Positions 1 to 6,638 are shown, numbered from the stretch's first letter. The stretch is DNA of 7,353 nucleotides from Halothiobacillaceae bacterium (GCA_011380105.1 DRZW01000123.1:1-7353); one strand, 5' to 3'. The notes: generated by a model not told the origin, from the letters alone. Numbers and translations are program-made.

Positions 1-717
1 ACCCAGAGCCGGGTCATGCACGATCTAGTATTTGATTACGGTTCAACTTTAGCCCAAGTAATGGCCGCTGAGAGCGTTGAGGATATGCTCTTGGAGGATC
101 AGCTTTCGTTGGCGGCTCAGGTACGCGACATGCAGGCGAACCAAGATATCGTCCATTTGACCGTGCTCGACCGGCATGGGCAGGTGGTAGCAGCCGATGA
201 CCCGGCCGCCGTGGGTAGCTTTCAGGCTCTGGAGTCTCAGGCGCGCTTGCTCGCCGAGCGCGGTGAAATGCAGATCTACCAGCTCCGGGATAAGGCCGAT
301 CTATTAATTTTCAGGGCACCGATTCGTTTTCAGGAACATCTGCTTGGCCACATGGAGGTGGGCGTGTCTACCGCCGCGCTGGATCATGCTGCTCGAATCT
401 CGTTATTGGCCATGTTGGCGCTGTTTGCGGTGACCCTAATTGTGGTTTTGTTTGGGGTGTTCTGGCTAGCGCGGCGTTTGCAGATTCCTCTGGATTTATT
501 GCAACGGGCAATGCGGCGCACTGCGGCAGGACAGCTCGATCAGCGGATTCGCCTGACCCGTCGGGATGAATTTGCCCGCCTGTTTGCTAGCTACAATGCC
601 ATGGCCGATTCAATCGAAGCTCGGTTATTACAGGCGCGCGCTGAGCAATCGCAATCGGGCAATCCGGTTAATCAAAATGGCACCGACCGGCTACCAACAC
701 AGCCGCCTACGAAGTGA
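1..717 (+). CDS. HAMP-domain membrane sensor-like protein, 5' end cut by window
   Basis: The frame is open from base 1. The first in-window ATG (16) has no convincing ribosome binding site, and a protein of this layout normally has an N-terminal membrane helix, so the true start probably lies upstream. Counting from that ATG, residues 1-125 form a mixed alpha/beta segment. It includes a stretch LTVLDRHGQVVA typical of extracytoplasmic PAS/Cache-like sensor folds. Residues 128-151 are a strong transmembrane helix. Residues about 149-205 are a HAMP domain, with the conserved Pro in QIPLDLL and the DE pair at 184-185. After HAMP there are only about 28 polar residues (Q, N, P, T rich) and then the stop; no histidine kinase, cyclase or chemotaxis output domain follows. 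It may pass signals to a separate partner, or resemble small AhpA/YtjB-type membrane proteins; specific function is not recognised. It faces the LysM lipoprotein gene tail to tail. Confidence 0.75.
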   Translation, partial: TQSRVMHDLVFDYGSTLAQVMAAESVEDMLLEDQLSLAAQVRDMQANQDIVHLTVLDRHGQVVAADDPAAVGSFQALESQARLLAERGEMQIYQLRDKADLLIFRAPIRFQEHLLGHMEVGVSTAALDHAARISLLAMLALFAVTLIVVLFGVFWLARRLQIPLDLLQRAMRRTAAGQLDQRIRLTRRDEFARLFASYNAMADSIEARLLQARAEQSQSGNPVNQNGTDRLPTQPPTK

Positions 718-732
718 CCGGCGGCTTTAAGT
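701..732 (+). terminator. Intrinsic terminator of the HAMP protein gene
   Basis: AGCCGCC (701-707) and GGCGGCT (720-726) form a perfect 7-bp GC-rich stem with a 12-nt loop, followed by a T-rich run (TTAAGTTTT). The stop codon TGA (715-717) sits in the loop, so the gene and its terminator overlap. The stem also exists on the other strand, but no T tract follows it there. It therefore serves the rightward gene best and is at most a weak signal for the convergent lipoprotein gene. Confidence 0.75.
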
Positions 733-734
733 TT

Positions 735-1796
735 TCAGGGGCTGCTGGTGTTTTCCAACCGCTCCAAACGTCGCTGCAGCTCTTGTGCGTGGGATTTATA
801 ACCCATTGCCGGATGGAAGTTCGGGTCGAGTTCCAGCGCCTCATCCCAAAGCGTGATCGCCCGTTGTAGTTGCTGGTTACGAAAGAGGACGATTGCCTGT
901 TCGTGCAGCGCGGTTACTTTTTCTGTTACCAGCGTTTGGTAGGTGCTGGCGGCGGGCTCAAGATCAGGCTGATAGTTCAGGGCGGTGGCAAAGGCATCGA
1001 TGGCATTGGCGGTTTGCCCCTGTTCTAGCAGCACCTGACCGCGATGTTGCCACAGCTGAGCCTTGGCCTGCGCCTTGAGTGGTCTTAGCAAGGCGTCGTG
1101 CTCGGAGCCATGCTCTTCCTGAATGCGGGCAATTTTTGCCAGAGCGGTGTTCCACTGCTGTGCTGCGATCAGGCTTTTAATCTGATCGGCCTGTTCTTGG
1201 GGGTCAAATTCGCGGTCTTGTTGTGCCGGGGCCAAGCCGACGCTGGTGCGGGTTTCCAGTGCGGGCAGCATGTCCGATTGCAATTCGGCCTGCTCAGTTT
1301 GTGTGGCTTGCGTGGCAAAGTTATCCGGAATGCGTAGCCGTTGGCCAACCATCACGCGGCCTGGGTGGTCAATATTGTTATAGCGAGCCAAGATCAAAAA
1401 CAACAACGGATCACCGAGATGCTCGGCGGCAATCGCGCTGATCGAATCGTTGGGCTTAACGGTATAAAAATAGTGCTGTGAACCCAGATAAGATTCAGGA
1501 TCAGCCGTGAGTTGTTCGAATAAGCGGTTGGCAATCGTGCTATTAGGGTGCTGTTCAAGATATGTTTCCAGTGCGCTCTGACCATCATCATAGTTGCCAT
1601 CTTGCAGCTTTTGCAGAATCTCGCTTAGAGACAATGCCTGTGCTTGATCAGAGTGGGTTTCTGCAGTTTCATCCCCCCCGGCTGGTTGATCCGGTTTGGT
1701 TTGGGTATGCTGACAGCCAGAGACGAGAATGATGGTTAAGATTGCAGACAGACCGTAGCGGGCAGAGCGGTTATAAAATAATTTGAAAACGCGCAT
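735..1796 (-). CDS. LysM and TPR-like lipoprotein, probably outer membrane
   Basis: The start is taken at ATG 1796, which has an AGGAG ribosome binding site about 7 nt upstream; a TTG at 1811 in the same frame is less likely. The 353-residue product begins with a basic n-region, a hydrophobic stretch and a lipobox LVSGC, giving a lipidated Cys28. Gln follows the Cys rather than Asp, which by the usual sorting rule suggests the outer membrane. Residues about 55-100 look like a TPR-type helical pair. Residues about 109-158 are a LysM domain (YTVKPNDSISAIA to VMVGQRLRIP), which binds peptidoglycan glycan chains. A Gln-rich linker follows, and residues about 205-350 are helical with two TPR-like units (near 251-282 and 297-330). 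It lies 11 bp after the PP2C gene and is presumably co-transcribed with it. It may be an envelope scaffold; no enzymatic domain is visible. Precise role unknown. Confidence 0.85.
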   Translation of the reverse strand: MRVFKLFYNRSARYGLSAILTIILVSGCQHTQTKPDQPAGGDETAETHSDQAQALSLSEILQKLQDGNYDDGQSALETYLEQHPNSTIANRLFEQLTADPESYLGSQHYFYTVKPNDSISAIAAEHLGDPLLFLILARYNNIDHPGRVMVGQRLRIPDNFATQATQTEQAELQSDMLPALETRTSVGLAPAQQDREFDPQEQADQIKSLIAAQQWNTALAKIARIQEEHGSEHDALLRPLKAQAKAQLWQHRGQVLLEQGQTANAIDAFATALNYQPDLEPAASTYQTLVTEKVTALHEQAIVLFRNQQLQRAITLWDEALELDPNFHPAMGYKSHAQELQRRLERLENTSSP

Positions 1797-1807
1797 CTGA
1801 GAACTCC

Positions 1808-2533
1808 TCAAACGGTGGTGTCTAGTATGGCGATGGCAATATTATCACCGCTTGCGCCATTGCGTTGTGCGGCTATCCGCGCCCAAGCCTGTGCGGCGCT
1901 ATCTAAATCATCTGCCGCAAATAATCGGGCAAACTCTGACGGCCCAACGGCGCCCCAAAAGCCATCGGAACATAAAACAAACCGGTGCTGCGGGTCGAGC
2001 GCCACATCATCATGGCAGGGTTCAGGCGGTGCGTTACCGCCAAGGCCCTGGAACAGAATATGCTGTTCGGGGTGGTTGGCCATTTCATGTTCTTTAAGAC
2101 CGCCGGCGGCAAATAATTCCTGAACCAGACTATGGTCTGCGGTACGAGTGATAGGCCGCTGTGGTGAGAAGTGATATAACCGGCTGTCACCGGCATGCGC
2201 CCACCAGGCATGCTGCCTGCCCACCAACAAGGCCACCATGGTGGCATGACCCTGACCTTCGGTTTGGATCTGCATGCTACGATGAGCCTGTAAAGTGAAG
2301 TCATCGAGAAACGCCGCCGGGTCTGCCGGCAGCCCCGCGTTTAAGGTTTGCCAGAACATTTCGGCAGTTTCAATCACGATCTGCGCAGCACGGGCGCCGT
2401 GTTTGTGCCCACCCATCCCGTCTGCTAGTGCGATAAAGTAGATGCCGCGTGCCGGGTCGGAAAAGCAGCCAACCGCGTCTTGTTGTTCTGCGCGCCCCCC
2501 GATATGAGTGGCGCAACCGAGTCGGGCTTCCAT
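1808..2533 (-). CDS. PP2C-family Ser/Thr protein phosphatase
   Basis: This 241-residue protein is a minimal bacterial PP2C (PPM) catalytic domain that hydrolyses phospho-Ser/Thr using two or more Mn/Mg ions. The expected motifs occur in order: R14...QQD19 (first motif), D38-GMGG, AGDSR (D116), DHSLVQEL (near 133-140), CSDGFWG (D190) and SGDN (D230-N231). These supply all the main metal-binding aspartates, so it should be active. No signal peptide or membrane helix is present, so it is cytoplasmic. The start at 2533 is chosen because AGGGA lies about 9 nt upstream and the length fits the family. In-frame starts at 2581 and 2665 would add a tail that looks non-homologous. It resembles Stp1/PppA-type phosphatases that counter a Hanks-type kinase, but no kinase, FHA or secretion gene is in the window. 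The lipoprotein gene follows after 11 bp. Confidence 0.88.
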   Translation of the reverse strand: MEARLGCATHIGGRAEQQDAVGCFSDPARGIYFIALADGMGGHKHGARAAQIVIETAEMFWQTLNAGLPADPAAFLDDFTLQAHRSMQIQTEGQGHATMVALLVGRQHAWWAHAGDSRLYHFSPQRPITRTADHSLVQELFAAGGLKEHEMANHPEQHILFQGLGGNAPPEPCHDDVALDPQHRFVLCSDGFWGAVGPSEFARLFAADDLDSAAQAWARIAAQRNGASGDNIAIAILDTTV

Positions 2534-2699
2534 GCTGTAATCCCTATGTTGCGGTTTACCTATTTGGCTTAAGTTTAGCATAAACCCGACTTTAACCTTA
2601 TAGGGCAGCCTCGAAAAGCCGCAGCGGGTAAGTTTGAATCCAAATCCCTGCGCAGTGAGTGACAAGACCTATCAGTAAGATAAGGTTATAGGTCATATT

Positions 2700-2829
2700 T
2701 GGTCTGTACTCGGGCACGCGGGGCGCGACTCGATTCGCTCCGGGCGAATTAGTTGAGGCGAGTGACGAAAAGCATGAATGCTTAAAATCCGCACGTGACA
2801 GCGCAACTAGACTGCGCAGTCGGTTTTTT
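2700..2829 (+). ncRNA. Candidate small RNA or leader/attenuator upstream of trmJ
   Basis: Three hairpins lie in series on the + strand. The first has an outer stem ACTCG/CGAGT (2728-2732/2759-2763) and an inner stem ATTCGC/GCGAAT (2733-2738/2744-2749) with loop TCCGG. The second is AAGCA/TGCTT (2770-2774/2779-2783) with a TGAA loop. The third is a strong terminator at 2797-2829. No protein gene precedes this terminator on the same strand, so some transcript other than an mRNA end must use it, if it is real. The 5' end is a guess; a weak promoter could lie near 2659-2690. I do not recognise a known RNA family. It could be a free small RNA or the prematurely ended leader of trmJ-cysE. Confidence 0.3.
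2797..2829 (+). terminator. Strong intrinsic terminator 58 bp before trmJ
   Basis: GAC-A-GCGCA (2797-2805) pairs with TGCGC-A-GTC (2813-2821) through one A:A mismatch, around a 7-nt loop. GG and six T residues (2824-2829) follow. The T tract is on the + strand only, so it acts on rightward transcription coming from within the divergent intergenic region. Confidence 0.7.
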
Positions 2830-2886
2830 CGAGGCGCTAGTAGGTGCCAAGCGGGGCGGGTTGTGTTTATTGTCAATGGGTGGGTG

Positions 2887-3648
2887 ATGTCTTTTTCACA
2901 AATTAAAATAGTGCTTTGTCGAACGCAGATGGCCGAGAATATCGGTGCGGCGGCCAGAGCAATGAAGTCGATGGGGTTATCACAGCTAACCCTGGTCGCC
3001 CCACAGGCGGCGGTGGACGAGAAAGCCCGCGCTATGGCCACGCATGGTGCTGATATCCTCGATCAGGCGGTGATTGTCTCCGATATTGAGTCGGCGGTGG
3101 CCGATTGTCATCAGGTGTGGGCAGCGACCGCCCGCTCGCGGGCATTATCCTTGCCGCAGTTTGATGCCCGCTCGGCGGCATGGCAGATCAATGCAGCGGT
3201 CACGGCTAACCCAACGGCCCGGGTGGCGCTGCTGTTCGGCGCTGAGCGCACTGGCCTGACCAATACCGAGCTGGGTCTGGCCAATCAAATCGTTTCCATC
3301 CATGCCGATGCCCGGTTTGGGGTGCTAAATCTGGCGCAAGCGGTGCAAATAATCGCCTATGAGCTTCACTATGCCGCAGGTGCACCAGAGTTACCTGCTT
3401 TACCACCCGGTGCGCCACGGTCGGCGGTGTTGACGATGTTACGCAGGTTAGAGGGGCTGGTTGCGCAGACAGACTTTTTTACCACCGGTGAGGATGAGCC
3501 ATTGCGAGCCCAGCGCCAAGCGAAGCTAATGCAACGACTGGCTTTGCTGTTTCAGCGCGGTCAGATCCAGCAGGATGAAGTGCAGATTATTCACGGTATG
3601 ATAACTGCTTTGGAAAAACAGCTCGCAAATAGACAAGAACATGGGTAA
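2887..3648 (+). CDS. trmJ: tRNA (cytidine/uridine-2'-O-)-methyltransferase TrmJ
   Basis: TrmJ uses S-adenosylmethionine to methylate the ribose 2'-OH of nucleotide 32 in the anticodon loop of several tRNAs. The 253-residue product is a SPOUT/SpoU-class enzyme. The N-terminal motif [19 protein letters not shown] gives the conserved Asn for binding and catalysis. The motif [12 protein letters not shown] (about residues 115-126) and [14 protein letters not shown] (about 145-158) form the C-terminal trefoil knot and SAM pocket. The helical C-terminal tail matches TrmJ length (E. coli TrmJ is about 246 residues). ATG 2887 is chosen because the homologous protein begins just before the IKIVL strand; a GTG at 2863 would add eight unlikely residues. 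The gene overlaps cysE by 8 bp, so the two are probably one operon with coupled translation. Its expression may be affected by the terminator upstream. Confidence 0.92.
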   Translation: MSFSQIKIVLCRTQMAENIGAAARAMKSMGLSQLTLVAPQAAVDEKARAMATHGADILDQAVIVSDIESAVADCHQVWAATARSRALSLPQFDARSAAWQINAAVTANPTARVALLFGAERTGLTNTELGLANQIVSIHADARFGVLNLAQAVQIIAYELHYAAGAPELPALPPGAPRSAVLTMLRRLEGLVAQTDFFTTGEDEPLRAQRQAKLMQRLALLFQRGQIQQDEVQIIHGMITALEKQLANRQEHG

Positions 3649-4495
3649 GCGCTGGAATCAATTTAAAGAAGACATCGATAGTGTATTTGCTCGTGATCCG
3701 GCGGCACGCAACCGCTGGGAGGTTGCGCTGACCTATCCGGGTTTGCATGCAGTCTGGTGGCATCGGGTGGCGCACTGGCTCTGGCAGCGCAACTGGCGGT
3801 TGTTGGCGCGACTGATCTCGAACGTCAGCCGCTGGCTGACTGGGATTGAAATACACCCAGGTGCCCGGATCGGACGGCGTTTTTTTATCGATCATGGCAT
3901 GGGTGTGGTGATCGGTGAGACGGCTGAAATCGGCGACGACTGCACGCTGTACCACGGGGTGACGTTAGGGGGGACGACCTGGCAGGAAGGCAAGCGCCAT
4001 CCTACCTTAAAAAACGGGGTAGTGATTGGCGCTGGGGCAAAAATTCTTGGCCCATTGGTACTGGGCGAAGGGGTGCGTGTAGGCTCTAATGCGGTGGTAC
4101 TCAAAGATGCGCCAGCTCAATCCACCTTGGTGGGCATACCCGCGCGCATTGTGGGCAAGCGGCCTGCCACCTCTGAGGCTCAGCGGCGTATTGCCCACCG
4201 GTTGGGTTTTGATGCCTATGGCGTCGCCCAAGACATGCCCGACCCGGTGGCAACTGTGGTCGATCGTTTGTTGGATCATGTCAACGCACTCGATCAGCGT
4301 TTAGCGGAAATAGCCGAGTCGGTCAATGAGCTGGGTGGAACGGTCTCGAATCAGCCCCTGCCTAGTTTGGAAGGCTGTGAACTCGCTGAGGGCGGCCAGG
4401 ATATAACCCGGTGCGCAGCAACTGATAAAACTGGCGGGCAGATCGCCGAGTCGGAATCAGAACAATCAGATTCGGGTCGCGACAGGCGAGGATGA
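3641..4495 (+). CDS. cysE: Serine O-acetyltransferase, EpsC type
   Basis: This enzyme transfers acetyl from acetyl-CoA to L-serine, giving O-acetylserine for cysteine synthesis in the cytoplasm. Residues about 1-65 are the helical N-terminal part, and about 66-172 a left-handed beta-helix of hexapeptide repeats. Catalytic residues are visible: E70 in GIEIHPG, H85 in IDHGMG and H120 in KRHP, followed by the [10 protein letters not shown] end strand. As in Pseudomonas-type proteins, an extension follows with GFDAYG, MPDPVA and a short coiled coil (about 201-232). The last 50 residues are polar and acidic (Ser, Glu, Gln, Asp rich), probably disordered, and longer than I would expect. The N-terminal domain is shorter than in E. 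coli CysE, as usual for the EpsC group. The start overlaps the trmJ stop by 8 bp. In many gammaproteobacteria iscR and the isc genes come next; here they do not. Confidence 0.92.
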   Translation: MGKRWNQFKEDIDSVFARDPAARNRWEVALTYPGLHAVWWHRVAHWLWQRNWRLLARLISNVSRWLTGIEIHPGARIGRRFFIDHGMGVVIGETAEIGDDCTLYHGVTLGGTTWQEGKRHPTLKNGVVIGAGAKILGPLVLGEGVRVGSNAVVLKDAPAQSTLVGIPARIVGKRPATSEAQRRIAHRLGFDAYGVAQDMPDPVATVVDRLLDHVNALDQRLAEIAESVNELGGTVSNQPLPSLEGCELAEGGQDITRCAATDKTGGQIAESESEQSDSGRDRRG

Positions 4496-4564
4496 TAAAC
4501 TGAACTCTTCGCTATAAACTCAATCTATCGCTAACAAGCCCATTAGATTAACCGAGGTTTTTGT

Positions 4565-4948
4565 ATGTCAGATCAGACGCAGGTTGGTGATCAAGCGCCA
4601 TCGCTCGCAGCTATTCGCCATTTAAAAATAATGACCCTGTTTGAAGGGGGGTCGCTGATTTTGCTGGTGTTAATAGCGGTACCGCTCAAGTACATGGCTG
4701 ATATGCCGCAGTTTGTCAGTGTGATCGGACCGATCCATGGCGTGTTTTTCTTATGGATGGTTGCCGTGCTGGCCTTCGTGCTGCTACGCCGTCAGCTGAA
4801 ATTAGTCGATGGATTGATTACTTTCATTGCCGCTTTTATTCCCTTTGGCGGCTTTTTTTCGCATTATCGCGTTAATCGTGCCATTGTCGAGCTGGAAGCA
4901 AAATATTTTGGCAATGCCGCTGGTGATGCCACTAAAACAGGCAGCTAA
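4565..4948 (+). CDS. DUF3817 small integral membrane protein
   Basis: The 127-residue product matches the layout of the DUF3817 family (YdzA-like membrane proteins). An N-terminal LRxxxxxEG-type element is seen as IRHLKIMTLFEGGSLILL. Then come PLKYMADMP, a GPIHGVFFLWMVAVL helix and an AAFIPFGGFFSHYRV end. Three hydrophobic helices are visible, near residues 28-43, 52-75 and 82-100. The cytosolic C-terminus is short and polar. The function of the family is not established; it is an inner-membrane protein with no obvious enzymatic residues. A GAGG ribosome binding site lies about 8 nt before the ATG. A 69-bp gap separates it from cysE, so it may have its own promoter (a TATAAA near 4513 has no good -35 partner) or be the last gene of the trmJ-cysE unit. 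It converges with ispH. Confidence 0.82.
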   Translation: MSDQTQVGDQAPSLAAIRHLKIMTLFEGGSLILLVLIAVPLKYMADMPQFVSVIGPIHGVFFLWMVAVLAFVLLRRQLKLVDGLITFIAAFIPFGGFFSHYRVNRAIVELEAKYFGNAAGDATKTGS

Positions 4949-4950
4949 AG

Positions 4951-4968
4951 ATGCGCGACTAGGCGCAT
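4951..4968. terminator. Small hairpin between convergent genes, possible weak terminator
   Basis: ATGCGC (4951-4956) and GCGCAT (4963-4968) form a perfect 6-bp stem with a 6-nt loop. It lies between the DUF3817 stop (4948) and the ispH stop (4970-4968). Neither side has a proper T run, so termination would be weak or dependent on other factors. Its placement between two converging genes is the main argument for a role. Confidence 0.35.
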
Positions 4969-5933
4969 TAGGTTCGTTGCAATGCACGCGGTAGTGGGAA
5001 CACCGTGTGCTCGACTACGGTGGGTTCGCGTTCCTCTAGGGTGGCGTTGCAATCACGCTTTAAGCGTTCGACTACCTGTGCGACTAAAATCTCTGGTGCG
5101 GAAGCGCCGGCGGTCACCCCAACTCGCCGGCAGTCGGTAAACCAGTTGATATCAATATCTGCCGCATCGTCAATCAGGTAAGCTTTAGTTTGCTTTTGGG
5201 CTAACTCGTGCAAGCGGTTTGAATTCGACGAGCTCTGCGAACCGACCACCAAAACCACCTCACACAATGCGGCTAATTCCTTAACTGCATCCTGCCTGTT
5301 TTGGGTGGCATAGCAGATGTCATCCTTCTTGGGGCCCACGATATTAGGGATGCGCGCCTTAAGAGCCTTAATAATATCGGCCGTTTCGCTTACAGAAAGT
5401 GTCGTTTGGGTTGACCATGCCACCCCATTGGGGTTGCTGATGGTCAAGCGGTCAACATCGTTGATATTTTCCACGAGATGGATTTGCCCGCCATAGCGGG
5501 GGTCAAAGTGCCCCATCGTACCCTCAACCTCGGGATGTCCGGCATGGCCAATCAAGACCACATCGCGCCCGGCTCGGGCATGTCGGGTGACCTCTACATG
5601 CACCTTGGTGACCAGGGGGCAGGTGGCATCAAAGACAGTCAGCCCCCGCTCTTTGGCGGTATCCTGAATGGCACGGGAAACACCGTGCGCAGAAAAGATC
5701 AACGTCGCCTCATCAGGCACATCGGCTAAATCTTCGATAAACACCGCGCCCTTCTCGCGGAGTGAGTCGACAATATAGCGATTGTGCACGATTTCGTGAC
5801 GCACGTAGATCGGCGCGCCGAGTTGTTCAAGCGCGCGCTCGACGATTTCCACCGCGCGGTCAACCCCGGCGCAGAAGCCGCGCGGATTAGCCAGTAGAAT
5901 CTTCATTGGTTCAGCTACAGCGTAATCAACCAT
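4968..5933 (-). CDS. ispH: 4-hydroxy-3-methylbut-2-enyl diphosphate reductase IspH
   Basis: IspH carries out the last step of the MEP isoprenoid pathway, reducing HMBPP to IPP and DMAPP with a [4Fe-4S] cluster. Counting from the Met of [10 protein letters not shown], the three cluster cysteines are C12 (GFCAGVDRA), C96 (DATCP) and C198 ([10 protein letters not shown]). Substrate-pocket residues H41, H74, H124 and E126 (GHPE) sit at the positions known in E. coli. The product counted this way is 312 residues, close to the usual length. The start is uncertain: 5933 is preferred because GGAG lies 12 nt upstream and because this ATG overlaps the ancestral fkpB stop, as in tight operons. ATG 5906 is where homology begins; 5951 and TTG 5954 would reach further into former fkpB sequence. 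It is the last gene of the leftward ileS-lspA cluster. Confidence 0.93.
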   Translation of the reverse strand: MVDYAVAEPMKILLANPRGFCAGVDRAVEIVERALEQLGAPIYVRHEIVHNRYIVDSLREKGAVFIEDLADVPDEATLIFSAHGVSRAIQDTAKERGLTVFDATCPLVTKVHVEVTRHARAGRDVVLIGHAGHPEVEGTMGHFDPRYGGQIHLVENINDVDRLTISNPNGVAWSTQTTLSVSETADIIKALKARIPNIVGPKKDDICYATQNRQDAVKELAALCEVVLVVGSQSSSNSNRLHELAQKQTKAYLIDDAADIDINWFTDCRRVGVTAGASAPEILVAQVVERLKRDCNATLEEREPTVVEHTVFPLPRALQRT

Positions 5934-6133
5934 CAGCGGCTTTTTCTCCATCAATTTCTAAGATGTGAACAATAACTGCGCATGGCAACCAGCTAATGAG
6001 TGATTGAAGTCCAAGCATACATCATCACCCTTAATATGCTCGACGGTGCGGGCAGCGCTTTGCCCATTGGGTAGATCAAACGCCACCAGCTGCTGATAGT
6101 GAGGGGTTGAAGAGTGATCTGCGCGTCGGTCAT
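5926..6133 (-). pseudogene. fkpB: Decayed fkpB (FKBP-type prolyl isomerase, SlpA-like)
   Basis: The spot between lspA and ispH normally holds fkpB (about 150 codons); only about 208 bp remain. The ancestral ATG at 6133 overlaps the lspA stop as ATGA and starts MTDAQITL, which resembles an FkpB N-terminus. Then about 85-90 codons, including most of the isomerase core and the inserted flap, are missing. From about 6101 the reading jumps to another frame and encodes LVAFDLPNGQ, then GDDVCLDFNHSLAG, the hallmark C-terminal strand and NHPLAG loop of this family (with Ser for Pro). Near 5975 one base appears lost, because the expected end [15 protein letters not shown] continues in the next frame and stops at 5928-5926, overlapping the ispH ATG at 5933. 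The intact protein would be a cytoplasmic prolyl isomerase/chaperone; the remnant cannot fold as one. Confidence 0.8.
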
Positions 6134-6630
6134 GAGTTGCTACCTTGATGGTCTGTTCGAGTCAACTCCGCCCAGAGCAATAGTGCCACACCGATGGTGA
6201 TCGCGGCATCAGCGATATTAAAAGCCGGCCAGTGATAACCGGCTAAATGAAAATCAAAAAAATCCACCACATGCCCATAGGCAATCCGGTCGATTGCGTT
6301 ACCGATGGCGCCACCAATTACCAGCGAGATACCCCATTGATGCCGCCGCGCCTGCTGCGGGAGCTTGAGCAGCCACCCGGCTAACACCACACTGATTACC
6401 ACCGCTAGGGTGAAGAAAAACCAGCGCTGCCAGCCACCTGCATCGGCTAAAAACGAGAAGGCCGCTCCGGGATTGTAGAGCAATGTTAAATTAAAAAACG
6501 GCAGAACCGCCACCGGTTGTGCGTAGCTCAGCAGTAAATCGGCAGCAATCTTGCTGGCCTGGTCAGCCAGGATGACCATCAGCGCTATCCAGAGCCAGTT
6601 TAGGTTATGCCAGCGTAGACTGGGTTGCAT
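6130..6630 (-). CDS. lspA: Prolipoprotein signal peptidase LspA
   Basis: LspA (signal peptidase II) is an inner-membrane aspartyl protease that cuts the signal peptide from prolipoproteins after the lipobox Cys has been diacylated. The product has 166 residues, the usual length, with four membrane helices (near 12-32, 68-88, 98-115 and 138-156). The catalytic aspartates are D123 in VVDFFDF and D141 in FNIAD, the same numbers as in E. coli. Also conserved are DQxSK (23-27), NPGAAFS (53-59) and GGAIGNAIDR (106-115). The gene starts 8 bp after the ileS stop and its own stop overlaps the old fkpB start (ATGA), so it is transcribed with ileS. Lipoproteins such as the LysM protein in this window are its expected kind of substrate. 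Confidence 0.95.
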   Translation of the reverse strand: MQPSLRWHNLNWLWIALMVILADQASKIAADLLLSYAQPVAVLPFFNLTLLYNPGAAFSFLADAGGWQRWFFFTLAVVISVVLAGWLLKLPQQARRHQWGISLVIGGAIGNAIDRIAYGHVVDFFDFHLAGYHWPAFNIADAAITIGVALLLWAELTRTDHQGSNS

Positions 6631-6638
6631 TAAATCAC

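Larger units (their letters stand above)
2534..2886. promoter_or_regulatory. Divergent intergenic region between PP2C and trmJ
   Basis: This 353-bp gap must carry the promoters for the leftward PP2C unit and the rightward trmJ unit. No protein gene is convincing in it. Visible elements are an ATAAGGTTA motif in both orientations (2593-2601 as its complement, 2680-2688 direct), the palindrome CTGCGCAG twice (2648-2655 and 2812-2819), and a run of hairpins ending in an intrinsic terminator. A leftward TATAAG (about 2605-2600) and a rightward GTGACA followed by TAAGGT (2659-2686) could be promoter elements, but both match poorly and I do not assign them. Confidence 0.5.

Noticed and set aside
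1815..2123. 102-codon + strand frame within the PP2C gene
   Set aside because: It is antisense to conserved PP2C motifs, and has Ser/Ala/Pro-rich nonsense composition and no ribosome binding site.
2764..2784. Tiny GTG...TAA leader peptide (7 codons) preceded by GAGG in the candidate RNA
   Set aside because: It is too short to support, with no run of regulatory codons such as Cys or Ser; it overlaps a hairpin that explains the sequence equally well.
2598..3041. 147-codon - strand reading frame across the intergenic region and the trmJ 5' end
   Set aside because: It lies antisense to the well-supported trmJ start, has no recognisable domain, and its composition looks like a shadow of trmJ plus non-coding DNA.
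5478..5729. + strand frame within ispH
   Set aside because: It is a shadow of a strongly conserved coding region on the other strand.
6082..6089. Chi-like octamer GCTGGTGG on the - strand
   Set aside because: A single 8-bp match occurs by chance at this size, and Chi sequences differ among gammaproteobacteria.
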